In this document: in pieces, positions 12,701 through 22,520 of the stretch
How positions within the stretch are numbered: the first letter of the stretch is position 1
How the letters are laid out: every line of letters begins with the position of its first letter
DNA from: Hyperoplus lanceolatus
Lineage: Eukaryota; Chordata; Actinopteri; Uranoscopiformes; Ammodytidae
Assembly (NCBI GenBank): GCA_026929865.2
Contig: CM049403.1
Span: 22,396,501-22,460,500, forward strand
Length of the DNA stretch: 64,000 nucleotides
Direction: 5' to 3'
Translations under genes and position numbers: made by a program
The notes under the pieces: generated by a model
What the model saw: only the letters and a program-made list of their open reading frames with translations
Databases searched by the model: none
Told to the model about the DNA's origin: nothing

Positions 12701-13549
12701 CATGCATCTCTCTCGGGGATCTCTGCTTTATATGATAGAGAAATACTCTGCTGACAGTCATATTGACTACATTCCAGCAGCTTTCACTATAGCTTCACCA
12801 TTCCTGGTGTGTCCTGTCCAAAAAAAATAAACTTCCCACCTGCGAAAATGTGGTGAAACAAATTAAAAAGGCAATGAGGCACACAGATTACTGTCTAAAC
12901 TCAATATTAATCATATGCATCATAAAATTACATGAAATGACTTCATATTAATATAAATTATCTATGAAAACTCTATGTAGAAAGACAGATGTTACATGTG
13001 TGGCCGAAAACAGTAAGAGAAACGCAGCAGTAACAGACACAGACGCACTCCAGAGGTAGATGCAGGATGTGTCAGCCCTTGTGTCAAAAGCGGTTCAAAA
13101 TGTTAGGACGCTGTAATAATGAATAGAGTGAAACAGTGCATGAAGAAATTGCCATGTGAATAAAGTATTTTGCATTCCAAATCTTTATTCTCAGCAAAGC
13201 GCATCTCAATGGGAACTTCCATGGAAATTAGCATCCCACAGAGTTTGCATTTGAATTTCTAATTGCAGGATCCCATGTGTGATTTAATGGAGTTATCATT
13301 TTGCAGACATACTTTGCATCAACAGATTAAAAGCTTCTCAATGTCTGCTGATGTCAGTCGTCTAGAGGGAAAACAAATTCACTGCTTTTGTGCAGAACAG
13401 CAATCACTATTTTGCGCTTACTAAATCAGTCAAAATAACTGGCAATTAGCTTCATCTTTTTTTCTTTCTAATGGTTAGTATAAATGTGTAATTATTCAGA
13501 CAATGAGCCACTCAAAGGGACTGTGGCAAACAAGCACATGGGGAGCAAT
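9800..13549. other. No recognised feature
   Basis: 3.7 kb of unique-looking non-coding DNA. The longest frame (11347-11694, 115 codons) has no recognisable domain. About 13180-13370 is less AT-biased with no repeats and could be a conserved non-coding element, but that needs an alignment. Confidence 0.5.
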
Positions 13550-13959
13550 TGTACTGCCCTGGCAGCGCGTATCCTGGAGCACGGCTTGACAGCCAGCTAA
13601 CATAGATAAAGTCCAATATTGAAATGAAGAACCAAGGCTTGCTTTTCTTTGTTCTTCAGTGTATCTCCACTGGTCACTTTATCAATTTGTAAAAAGACAA
13701 ATAGTCTCCAAGGCACGGCGATTTAACAGAAATACTCAGCAGCATTCATCTCTATGCTCTGCCTTCTGACGTGTCTGCATAAACTGTGATCAAAGAAAGT
13801 CCGAGCCAAGACCGGAGATTTGACGCAAAGATCCTCTATTCATGAGGGCTCACTCTGCCGTTTTTCCCAAACCCAAAATACAAAGCAAATACCAACACTT
13901 GTTCTAATTTACAAAACTCCTACATAACAAACCTACTGACTTAAATTTAAGGCATTACA
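13550..13959 (-). mobile_element. 3' LTR of the BEL/Pao element (410 bp)
   Basis: On the minus strand it starts TGTAATGCC and ends GGCAGTACA, the canonical TG...CA. It is preceded directly by a polypurine tract. The same LTR family occurs twice in the palindrome at the window start. No second LTR is found upstream of gag. Confidence 0.85.
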
Positions 13960-13969
13960 CTCCCCGCTT
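13960..13969 (-). promoter_or_regulatory. Polypurine tract of the BEL element
   Basis: The minus strand reads AAGCGGGGAG immediately before the LTR start TGTAATG. In LTR retroelements this is the primer site for plus-strand DNA synthesis. Confidence 0.8.
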
Positions 13970-14021
13970 GATTTAGTAACCTTAAATCACAACAAAGGGG
14001 AACTACATATTAAGAATTATT

Positions 14022-14125
14022 TCACAAAGTCTCTGAGAGAAGGACCACCATTTATGTGACTGGTCTTAGAAACACCTTGGCCACACCAGTCCCATTGGCC
14101 ATTCATTGCTGTGAGCCTGAATGTC
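14022..14125 (-). pseudogene. C-terminal end of BEL integrase (DUF5641-like), broken
   Basis: Directly after the eL19 segment the minus strand encodes [11 protein letters not shown], the motif of the BEL/Pao integrase C-terminal domain (usually RNxWPxGxV). After a frameshift and deletion it encodes RPVT, a stop, then MVVLLSETL and a final stop, which fits the usual end of fish BEL pol. This shows that the eL19 piece sits inside pol and not beside the element. The preceding integrase core is missing. Domain assignment rests on family knowledge. Confidence 0.78.
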
Positions 14126-14522
14126 TTTCAGCTTGTGAATGTGCTCTATCCAGATGTGCTTATGCTTGAACACGTTACCCCTGGCCCTCAGGTAGAGGCT
14201 GTGGTGCATGTGCTTGTAGATCCTCTTGGACTCCGTATAGCGGCGCAGCAGACGACACAGGATCCTCATGCGGTGAACCCAAGACAGCTTCTCAGGCATA
14301 GGCTTTACCCTTTCTCTTGCGGACTCCTATGTGTCTTGCCTTACGACGTAATCGCGTGTTCTTGCGGCAGTGTGCCAGGGAGTGGACTGTGACAGGTTTG
14401 TGAATGATTAGACCATCCTTCTCCAGTTTATAGATCTGCAGGCGAGAGTTGACGATGGCGATCTCATCGGTCTCGTTTGGATCCCTCTTCTTGGAGGCCA
14501 GCCTCTTTTGGAGCATGGGCAT
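14126..14522 (-). pseudogene. rpl19: Processed eL19 (ribosomal protein L19) fragment inside BEL pol
   Basis: The minus strand encodes the start of eL19 ([10 protein letters not shown] against MSMLRLQKRLAS), then DPNET, KDGLII, KPVTVHS, CRKNT and, in a second frame from 14299, MPEKLSW, MRIL, LLRRY, HHSLYL, GNVF and EHIHKLK. This covers residues 1 to about 146 of a 196-residue protein. eL19 is a basic protein of the large ribosomal subunit. The segment has no introns, although vertebrate RPL19 has several, so it comes from mRNA. It lacks the last 50 codons and any poly(A) tail. It carries small deletions: two codons near the start, about ten codons after KRLAS, and about 8 nt before MPEKL, the last shifting the frame. 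Its first 76 codons are in frame with the BEL protease ORF. It is not a functional ribosomal gene. Confidence 0.95.
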
Positions 14523-16109
14523 GCCCCTGGCAGCTTCTTCAAGGGGAGGAGCATGCTCAGCTTTAACATTGTCCGGCATTTCCTGCATGAACTCCATGTA
14601 AGGATCCTTTGTGTCCAGCTTTTTCTCCAGCGTCCCTTGAAGAGAGTGGGAACGTTTTAATGCGTGTTCCCTGTTGCTTGAAAGGTGTCGTCTAGGAGAG
14701 CAGAACCGTAAAGGAGCCACTACACTGCTCCCGTGTTTCTTGAAAGGTGTGCGACCATCATGCAGTGTGTTTGTCTTGTAGACGTTAACCTCGGACGGTT
14801 TGTGCACTGTTCCTAACCTCACTTCACCCACAACGACCCAGCCTAGGTCTAGCCGCTGAGCGTAAGGCGCATCGTGGGGCCCGTTGATTTGCTCGCGGAC
14901 CTTGTATACCCTTATGATATCTCTCCCTAAGAGCAGAAGGATAGGAGCGTCTTGATCAACAGGTCGAATCTTGTTAGCAACTGGCTGTAGATGTGGATGC
15001 TGATATGCACTCTCTGGACAGGGGATTTCTGACCTCTCGTCCGGCACCATATCACACTCTATTAAGGGTGGCAAGGGAAGTTGCAGCTTCCCGTCCATGG
15101 ACTCAATGACAAAGTTAACAGCTCGTCTACCTGAAGTCTCTGCTTTCCCGGAACTTGTTTTAAGTGTGTATCGGGTGGGGCTGCTTTTTACTTTGAAGAT
15201 GTCGAAGAATTTTGTCTTGGCAAGAGATTTGTTGCTTTGTTCATCCAGCACTGCATACATAGTGGCTGCCTTCTCCTTTTTTCCGGCAGGGTATACTTTA
15301 ACTAAGCAGACCTTTGAGCATGAGCGTGAGCCATGTAGGTTGCCACAAACCTCTGTACATTTGGATGTCACTGAAAAGGATGGACTTTCAGTTTGCTCCC
15401 CGCTCTCATCTTTGTAAGCCGTAGCACTCTGCGTGGTATCAGGAGGAGTGCCTGGATGCAGTGCAGCAATGTGTTTGTCACTGTTGCATTCAAAACACTT
15501 TACTATGATCTTGCAATCTTTTGCCATGTGTTTGCAGGATCCACAACATTTATAGCGGATGCGATTTTCTCTCAGGTAAGTTTTGCGCTCTTCTAGGGTC
15601 TTTTCTCTAAAGAGCTTACATTTTTTCAGTGGGTGGGTCTTCTTGTGTATTGGACACTCACGATCTGGTTCCTCCAGTGTTTTCCAAGCAAACCTGGTTT
15701 CAAAGCCAGATGTCTCTTCGGGGACGTCTGTTTTGTGTACAGTTACAGAGGGTTTACTATTGTATGTCACAGGCCTTTCCGTCTTGGAAAAAGGTTCGCT
15801 GCTGGAGGGGGAAAAAACAAAGCTCGGATCATTTTTTATCTTTGCCTGTTGTGGCACAAATTTGGAGAAGAAAGTGAAAGGAGGGAAGGCCACTCTGTTT
15901 TCTTCTTTGTACTTGCTTCCAACATTCATCCATCGCTCTTGTAGAGGATAGGGCAGCTTTTCCACAATTTGTTTTATCCTACGAGCAGTGTCCAGATATA
16001 AGAGCCCCGGCAGAGCGCCGTTTTCTTTGGCGCACTCAAGCTCAAGGAGAATATCGCCTAGCTCTCTTAGCTTGACGTTATAATTGTTGCTAAGCCTCGG
16101 ACAGTTCAA
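14523..16109 (-). pseudogene. BEL/Pao gag C-terminus, zinc knuckles, aspartic protease, start of RT
   Basis: A 529-codon open stretch that runs on into the eL19 segment. The first 120 residues are the end of the BEL gag domain (DUF1759 type). Around residues 185-225 lies a Cys/His-rich knuckle region ([12 protein letters not shown], then CFEC and LHP). Around 280-420 lies the DUF1758-type aspartic protease with [10 protein letters not shown] at the active site and LLLGRD near its end. Residues after about 490 (EFMQEM, APPLEEA) match the entry into BEL reverse transcriptase, after which BEL homology stops at the eL19 junction. The frame opens after a frameshift near 16107, so no true start codon is present. 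The product would process the element's polyprotein. Confidence 0.88.
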
Positions 16110-16998
16110 TTCTGCTTAAGAGTGCGTCTTCGATGACCTCTGGTTCCCCATAACACTCTTCCAGACGTTGCCAGACCATGTTTACGCCTGCTGCAGGATT
16201 ATGGACGTGCCCTGCACGGATTCTCTTTGCTTGCTCCGATGAGTCAGGTCCAAGCAACTTTGTCATCAGATCCAGTTCTTCTCTGGCTGAGAGATTCAAG
16301 TCAGTTGTGGCACTTAAAAAAGAGGCTTTACAGGACCATTATTTCCAGGCTCATCATCAAATTGAAGAAGACTAGCGCTCACCATTTCTTTACGGATGAG
16401 ATATCTTGCAAAGTCGTGTGCACCTTGCGGTTCAGGTAGGTACTCTTTTACAGGATAGGCTGGATGCTTTGGGGTAGTATGAAGGTAAGTATTACTTGTA
16501 TTGGTTGTTGGCTCTTTTTTAATATGTTCAGAAACTGGCGGTGTGTTCCAATGTACACCATGATGCGTTTCTGTTATAGCTTTCGGTAACTCCGCTGTAT
16601 TTGTTCTTTCCTTAGGGGCTTCCTGTGCTACGTGCGTCGAAGGTAGGTCAGGACGAATAAACTTAGAGTGCTGTTGGACGTACTCAGTTGTGCGTTGGAG
16701 AACACTGAAGGGTGCGTCTTCGACCACGCTTTTGCGACTGAGCTCCCCGCTTTCAACTTCTGCTTCTTCATAAGCTTCAGCTTCAGCTGTAGCTGCAGCA
16801 GCGGATCTTTGGCACTGGAGTAGGTGGAGGCTAGCATCATAGTTAGCTTTTTGTTTTAGCGTGATAGCTTCTAGGTCTGCTTTTAGCTTCATCACATCAG
16901 CTTCTTTTTCAGCGAAAGCTAGATGAGCTTGGGCTGCTTTTGCCTTAGCGTAAGCTTTTGTAGCTGAGGAGGCTGTACATGAAGATCGCTGAGAGCTT
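16110..16998 (-). pseudogene. BEL/Pao gag N-terminal part, frameshifted
   Basis: From 16998 down the minus strand encodes an Ala/Lys/Glu-rich coiled-coil-like region (AKAKAAQAHLAFAEKEAD), typical of fish BEL gag, a Pro/Thr-rich linker, then LLQFDDEPGN, the start of the conserved gag core. A frameshift near 16320-16340 moves the reading to another frame (KASF, then LSAREELDLMTKLLG and VWQRLEECYGEPEVIEDAL), and a second near 16107 moves it to the frame of the next segment. These are one ancient ORF split in three. The apparent Met start upstream lies in the fused SINE head and is not the native start. Confidence 0.85.
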
Positions 16999-17100
16999 CT
17001 TGCCCAGGGACACTTCGACATGTGGCCGGGAGACGGGGGATCGAACCTCCGACCCTGCTCACCAGAGGCGAACTTCCTACCCACTTCGCCACTGCCGCCT
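16999..17100 (-). repeat. tRNA-derived SINE head fused to BEL gag
   Basis: The minus strand shows a pol III A box (TGGCGAAGTGGGTAGG) and a perfect B box (GGTTCGATCCC), followed by ATGTCGAAGTGTCCCTGGGC, a common teleost SINE body. The SINE sequence stops within GGGCAAGA, where BEL gag begins. A short open frame reads through the join but is a by-product. Confidence 0.75.
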
Positions 17101-17289
17101 CGAGACCAGATAGCTGATGTTGTGTATTATTGTTAATGTCACCAAATAATACCAGATCCTACTTTCACTAGACTCTGTTATGCAGAGGAAGGTTGTCGGC
17201 CCTATCCATTTATTACTTCAGCATGAATATTGATTACAATAGCAATTTAATCAATCAAATCATGAGATATACACACATTTAGCTTTCCC

Positions 17290-17475
17290 TTTAGTTTGCA
17301 TTTTTGCCAAAGTACAGCGCCGCTGAAGCAGTTTGGGGTTAAGTGCCTTGCTCAAGGACACAATGGTAGTGATGGTGGGCACTGTAAACGTACTACCAAA
17401 CACTGCTAGTTTTACAACTAACACCCACCTGTCCGGTGCCGGGGATCGAACCAGTGACCTCATGGTCGGCCACCT
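17290..17475 (-). repeat. Second tRNA-like SINE fragment
   Basis: The minus strand has a B box (GGTTCGATCCCC) near 17445 and, downstream, the GTGTCCTTGAGCAAGG and CACTTAACCCCAAACTG motifs of a teleost SINE body. Ends are not clear. Confidence 0.65.
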
Positions 17476-17690
17476 TTTCCTATAGGCCTTCCTACCACCC
17501 CTCGGAGGGGGTCAGAGTGCAGGGTCAGTCATAGTACAGCACCCCTGCACTATTAAATTAAAGAGAGAAGTCACAGAGAGGAACCACATTTTCAAAGTGG
17601 AGTTTGATGATAATATTACCAATGATTAGATTTAATACTTGTCTTAGAAAATGCTGAATTTCATTCACTTCAAATATGGGTTCACATTTC

Positions 17691-17932
17691 TTAAAGTGGA
17701 CCTATTATACTTTTTGACTTTTATGACCTATAACGTTGTTATAATGATTTATAGTCATGTTTAACCATAGTAGCGTATCAAATAATTACGTACATGCATT
17801 TAGACGTATTCCCTGCTGACCGTCTGGAGTGGCTGAGCAGAGTGTTACACACTACGGCAGCCGGTCGAGAAATCGCGTGTTCAAATCGGTTCAAATTTCC
17901 TGTCGTCACGATTCCGGATTTTTCCATATATG
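17691..17932 (+). mobile_element. piggyBac-like MITE, left part
   Basis: Begins TTAAAGTGGACCTATTATAC and matches the intact copy at 39631-40172 over its first 240 bp. It is cut at CCATATATG, where the LTR elements inserted; the rest resumes at 22521. Confidence 0.88.
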
Positions 17933-18885
17933 TGTAACCGGGTGGTACAGTTGATATCTTTATGAATATAACACTTTCAATTGCAGTACCTGGGAATGGG
18001 ATTGCGGGTGGTTTGCAACGGGTAGTGTGGCCGTCTGGTCACAGGGTGGCAGTATTGAGTCTTACTATATAGTGCTGCACCCAATGCATCCTGGTCCCTT
18101 CTTCCGTTGTTTACCTCTGGACAGCGTTTGTCTTTTCCGTGAAGACGAGGTATATCTCCATTGTTTGCGTTTATAGAGTGGCTTATGGACATATGCTGTT
18201 GGTTGTTGCTGTATGGAACAGTTTTATAGCGATACCAGTGAGTTTGTGTTGGATGGCCGTGTTTGTTTAGGATGTCTGGGGATTTTCGGCGCCAAACGTG
18301 GGCGTTTGTTTGCAATGAGATGTATGGCACCACGCGGTGTGTTTGTGAATCGCAGTGTCGCTTAACAGTGTCTATCTTTTAGAGATAACGACTCGGGGGA
18401 AATAAGTCCGCTGGAAACTTCGGGAAGGGCTTGCCTTAGTTCAAGTTGCTGAAATGTAAGTGTTATTAAATGTGTATAATATATGTATGAGTCATTTACT
18501 GTTTACATTATTAAATGACCTGTTAATGTTTATGGTGGCGAAATGTGTATGTAACATGTTATTTTACATAACCTGTTTACAGTCATGCCACTGCCGTATT
18601 TTATAGGATAGGATTGTATAGAATAGTATTTTATAGGCTAGTATACTGTATTTTTCTATTGTAGTGTTTTCTATATTGGTATTTACTTTATTCATTTATT
18701 TTATAATTCGGTCTCCTGTTTTAAATTGAAGTGCAACTGTTGAGCACTGTAAGGATAAAGAAAGTCTGTTAAATTGAAATATATCACTCTTGTCACCATA
18801 ATTGAAATGTGTTTTATAATAAATTAATGTTACAAAAACCCCGAATTCATTGTGTCCTGTGTGGCAACCAATTCCATGGGCTACA
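17933..18885 (+). mobile_element. Solo LTR (953 bp), 4 bp TSD TATG
   Basis: Starts TGTAACC and ends GGCTACA (short inverted termini, TG...CA). It is flanked by TATG at 17929-17932 and 18886-18889. A poly(A)-signal-like AATAAA near 18820 supports plus orientation. It has no internal coding region. The 4 bp duplication fits Ty3/gypsy-type or retroviral integration. The 118-codon antisense frame inside is not recognised. Confidence 0.82.
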
Positions 18886-18889
18886 TATG

Positions 18890-19327
18890 TGTAAGATTTA
18901 AAATGTTTTCATTGTGTAATCATATGCTCCTTATCTAACCACGTCTTGTTTATACTCCGTAATTAACCACATGTTGTTGTGAAATATGTACTTTCCAAAG
19001 GGTCGCCATGACTTGGCTGACCAAGGCGGTCAGGGCCCAGGACAGATAGGACACGCTGACATGCCCCAGCTGGAATAAACAAACAACTTCCCAGTATCAT
19101 TAATCATTAGTAGATACGCACACACACAAGCTTGTAACCAACATTCAAAGTGAATAAAAGCAGACGGGGAGAGCCAAACGGAGGAGTTGATTCTGAGCAG
19201 CTGACCTCTCCCCAGTTTGCAGAAACTGAGCTGACTGTCTCCGTGTATCATTGTGTCTGTGTCTCATTCGTCTGGTTGAACTAACCTGGGTTTCCTTGTC
19301 TTACACACAAGTTTGATAAACCTAACA
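18890..19327 (+). mobile_element. 5' LTR of two-LTR retroelement (438 bp)
   Basis: Starts TGTAAGATTT, ends CCTAACA, and is homologous to 22133-22515 over its whole length. It contains GGAATAAACAAAC and GTGAATAAAAGC motifs that may serve as poly(A) signal or TATA-like element. The element is flanked by the 5 bp duplication ATATG (17928-17932 or 18885-18889 on the left, 22516-22520 on the right). Confidence 0.9.
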
Positions 19328-19629
19328 TCTTGTCCTTCGAGCTACGGAGCCCAATATATCCCGACCGAGGAGAAGAAAGGAGAGGACGCACCAAGTCTGT
19401 CGACAGCCAGAGTCCAGTGACTCTTGAGGAAAGACTGGGCCGTGAATTCATCTCAGCCGTGTTTTAGCAGTCCCACCCCCATTCTCTTCGGCGACATTAC
19501 GGATCCAGACTGAGCCAGACACACAGATATACGTGAGACGGGTTTTTTTTCCACCCTAAAGAGAAAAATATTAAAAAAAAACAAAAAAAAAAACAGAGAA
19601 AAGCCAAATAAAAATAAAACTTTCTTGCT

Positions 19630-19712
19630 GAAGAAGGAGGGCCTCCTGTTAAGGTAAAAGCAAAACAGACCCTTCCCTAAGAAGGAGGGCTGCCCTGTTA
19701 AGGTAGAAAAAG
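19630..19712 (+). repeat. Duplicated leader block
   Basis: Two copies of a roughly 46 bp block containing AGAAGGAGGGC and CTGTTAAGGTA, in the leader of the LTR element. Confidence 0.7.
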
Positions 19713-19831
19713 CGGGTTTTTAATCCACCCTTAAGATTTGAATTGGGTTTGCTCCACCCAAGAGAGCTAGAGTGTGAAGGCACCCTAAGATGCAATGCAA
19801 TCTGTGTATGAAGGAATGAAGGAATGCCAAA

Positions 19832-19905
19832 TGAATGTTGAGAAAATGAATGTTGAGAAGAATGAATGTTGAGAAGAATGAATGTTGAGAAGAATGATGT
19901 TGAGA
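19832..19905. repeat. Short minisatellite, about 17 bp unit
   Basis: GAATGAATGTTGAGAA is repeated four times with small changes. Confidence 0.85.
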
Positions 19906-20169
19906 AATGAATGTCACCAGTGGAAGCAGCCAAAACCTAACGGTAAACATAACATCTTTGGCCAGTTGAAGTACACAGAGTGGTGAATTTTAGGTTCTGA
20001 AAAACACCCAGTTGAGTAAGAACATATAGAAATAAGTGGCAAAATGGAAAACGGAAAGAGTAAGTCTCTGAGCCGGGGATGTCATATATATGACAGCGAT
20101 GGCCCGGGAGCACCAGATACTGTAACAAATGGCAGAAAGAATATGGGTTTGAGAACATTGTTTTAAACA

Positions 20170-20361
20170 ATGGAAGAACTGAAAGAGAAGGTAGAGACAA
20201 AGGCTGCAGAACATGGAAAGGCAAAGACGAAGTGGTTAGAAATTGAGGCGCATGTTATGGATATGTCCCAAGAAAGACTAAATTATGAGGCAGAAGCAAG
20301 AGAAGCAGAGTTTATTGCAAAAATGCTAAAATCAGAATGGACGAGGAAACACCAAGTATGA
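20170..20361 (+). CDS. Short charged ORF in LTR element, gag remnant possible
   Basis: A 63-residue frame rich in Lys and Glu with a likely coiled-coil or helical character (MEELKEKVETKAAEHGKAK). It lies where gag would be expected, about 840 bp after the 5' LTR. I do not recognise a domain. It may be the decayed N-terminus of gag or chance. Confidence 0.3.
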   Translation: MEELKEKVETKAAEHGKAKTKWLEIEAHVMDMSQERLNYEAEAREAEFIAKMLKSEWTRKHQV

Positions 20362-20493
20362 GGATGGTTGGTTATACCTGTGATCACTCGACCTCAAATT
20401 TGATCAGGCCCCCATCGTGAACAGTAAAGAAAAGGTGGTGGCCAAAGAGATGAATATGAGAATGTTGTGAGTAGATGAAGAAGACAAGCCAAT

Positions 20494-20724
20494 ATGGCAA
20501 CCACACGAGCCCAGACAGGGAAAAAGAACAATACAGGAAGCGAGAACCCTCAAACAATTTATTGGGGAGGAATAGACGATCAAATATTGGAGTACAGTGA
20601 AACAATACTGCACCCTCTAGTCAATGAAGTAATAACCAAATTCCTAATGTGTCAGTGGCCACAATCAGTTATAATCACAGAGAAACCCAAGAATGTGGCC
20701 CCCAACCGAATTAAGATTTGTTGA
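20494..20724 (+). CDS. Short unrecognised ORF in LTR element
   Basis: A 76-residue frame with a polar start (MATTRAQTGKKNNTGSENPQ) and a more hydrophobic middle (ILHPLVNEVITKFLM). No family recognised. It follows the charged ORF in the same orientation and may be another remnant of the same structural gene. Confidence 0.25.
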   Translation: MATTRAQTGKKNNTGSENPQTIYWGGIDDQILEYSETILHPLVNEVITKFLMCQWPQSVIITEKPKNVAPNRIKIC

Positions 20725-22116
20725 AAACCAATAGGCAAATAAAATGAGAAACATGTCCCAACTGACAAATTGTTGACAAAAACAGGAAGGAAAAAAAAAA
20801 AAATCTGCAAAAAAATAACTGATTTATCTAAATTTTCTATAAACGGATACTATATGAAGTTAAAATTTTTTTAGTAAAAGGTGTTGAAAGTTGAATATAT
20901 ATAAAGTTTGATAAAACAATTTAGTTTTTTTGTGAATATGAATAAGTCAGACATGGATTCAATAAATAAATAAATAAAATAATATATATATATATGCTAC
21001 CACCAACTTATATAAATAAAAGGTATATTGACAATGGGCTCAAAACAGGGAAATTGATAGATAATGTATCCATACATACAATTTGGCTTTGTAGATGTAT
21101 ATTTGATTGATGAGTCAGAACATGGAGAAAAGGTTTGGAGGTTCTAAGAAGTGTGGTATGAGACTGCTCTGAAGAGGAAGAGAGTGGCTTTTGTACATGG
21201 AGAGGGGAGGGGCATGTGTAAACATTTTATTTGGGCTACCCGCAGCAACGAAACAGACAACCACCATTTAGGGGATGAGGATAGCTGTTACTGTTCTGTC
21301 TAAATTAGCTAAATACAATGTCCGAGGAGATAAGAGAAAATACCCTAGCAAGATGTAGGGCAAAGTGTTGGAAAACATGGTACGCTCTTCTCATTTCTGT
21401 TTCAGGATGCCAGAGAGACGGTTCAGCTGACACTTTTCCTGGGTGACTGGATCTGTTGGTGGTCAGGAAAAGGAAACTCTGGGATTTCCAGGCTGGAAAG
21501 CCCTGTCAAGTCCGACTGACAAACTTCCAACTGCAGCCAAAGTCAACAAGAACTACAAGACCCAAGTCACCCACTACAGGAAGACGGAACACCTAAACAA
21601 CAGCTGACGTTCCACATGAGTCATGAACATTCCTGACAACAGCGGACACATACACATCAGACAATTGAAGAAAAATTCTATTATCAGCTCAGAATTAACT
21701 GATTAGTGACGGACTCCCACTTTGCTGCCTGTCTCTCTGTCACCTCGTAGCCCTGAGGAGAATAAACATCGTGTTTTATGCTCCCCAGTGCGGTGGTTGC
21801 AAAGACCAGACTACAAGGGGGTTCTGCTTAGGAGAACTTGTCTCAATTCTGGGAAGAATCAAACCACATACGAGACCTAGTGGAAGAGGAATGACACAAT
21901 GGGAAAACGAGAGGCATAACACCAGAGAGAAACCAAACCCAAGCCACAGAAAGGGATGACTGCACTAACATATCAACATCAGCTGATCACCACTGACCGA
22001 CGCAGACTGGCAACTCAGAAGACCCCACCCTAGAGAATGGAACAGTCACTGAGATAAATAAAGACGAGAACTAGTCCAAGCCTTGAAATGCTAAATGTTG
22101 TAATATGCTTATAAAT

Positions 22117-22132
22117 GAGAAAAAGGAGGAAA
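22117..22132 (+). promoter_or_regulatory. Polypurine tract of the two-LTR element
   Basis: GAGAAAAAGGAGGAAA lies directly before the 3' LTR start TGTAAG, the expected position for plus-strand priming. Confidence 0.88.
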
Positions 22133-22515
22133 TGTAAGTAAAAGTTCATTGGAATCATAGCTCTATCAACCACGCTTGTTATACCGAAAACCACGTTGTT
22201 GTGAAAATGATCCAAAGGAGACTGGTGACCAAGCGGTCAGCCCAGGACAGATAGGACACCTGACATGCCCCAGCTGGAATAAACAAACAACTTCCCAGTA
22301 TCATTAATCATTAGTAGATACCACACACACAACTTGTAACCAACATTCAAAGTGAATAAAAGCACGGGGAGAGCCAAACGGAGGAGTTGATTCTGAGCAG
22401 CTGACCCTCCCCAGTTTGCAGAAACTGATGATGTCTCCGTGATCATTGTGCTGTGTCTCATTCGTCTGGTTGAACTACCTGGGTTTGTCTACACACAAGT
22501 TTGATAAACCTAACA
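22133..22515 (+). mobile_element. 3' LTR of two-LTR retroelement (383 bp)
   Basis: Starts TGTAAGTAAAAG, ends CCTAACA, and is followed by ATATG. It is 55 bp shorter than the 5' LTR, and the differences are mainly 1-3 bp losses spread along its length, an unusual pattern discussed in the findings. Confidence 0.9.
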
Positions 22516-22520
22516 ATATG

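Larger units (their letters stand above)
13550..16998 (-). mobile_element. Defective BEL/Pao LTR retrotransposon carrying an eL19 cDNA segment
   Basis: In element order (high to low coordinates) it holds: gag with two frameshifts, CCHC-like knuckles, a BEL-type aspartic protease, the first residues of reverse transcriptase, an eL19 (RPL19) cDNA segment, the C-terminal end of integrase, a polypurine tract and the 3' LTR. Reverse transcriptase, RNase H and most of integrase are absent. No 5' LTR is found; the gag start is fused to a tRNA-like SINE head at 16999-17100. It is therefore a dead copy that could only have been mobilised in trans. A full element would normally be several kb longer. 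Its LTR family is also present in the palindrome at 1-2474. Confidence 0.9.
19328..22116 (+). mobile_element. Internal region of the two-LTR retroelement, no recognisable pol
   Basis: About 2.8 kb between LTRs. I see no reverse transcriptase, integrase or protease motifs, so it looks non-autonomous or heavily deleted. The leader has a doubled GAAGGAGGGC...CTGTTAAGGTA block (about 19630-19710) and a short minisatellite (19832-19905). Two short frames are described separately. The element keeps both LTRs, a polypurine tract and target duplications, so it was once mobilised. A clear primer-binding site starting TGG is not seen after the 5' LTR; TTGTCCTTCGAGC at 19330 is a weak candidate. Confidence 0.75.

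Noticed and set aside
14066..14522. Functional rpl19 gene
   Set aside because: No introns, internal deletions, a frameshift and loss of the last 50 codons.
15097..15951. Plus-strand frames over the BEL element
   Set aside because: They are antisense shadows of the BEL gag-protease reading frame.
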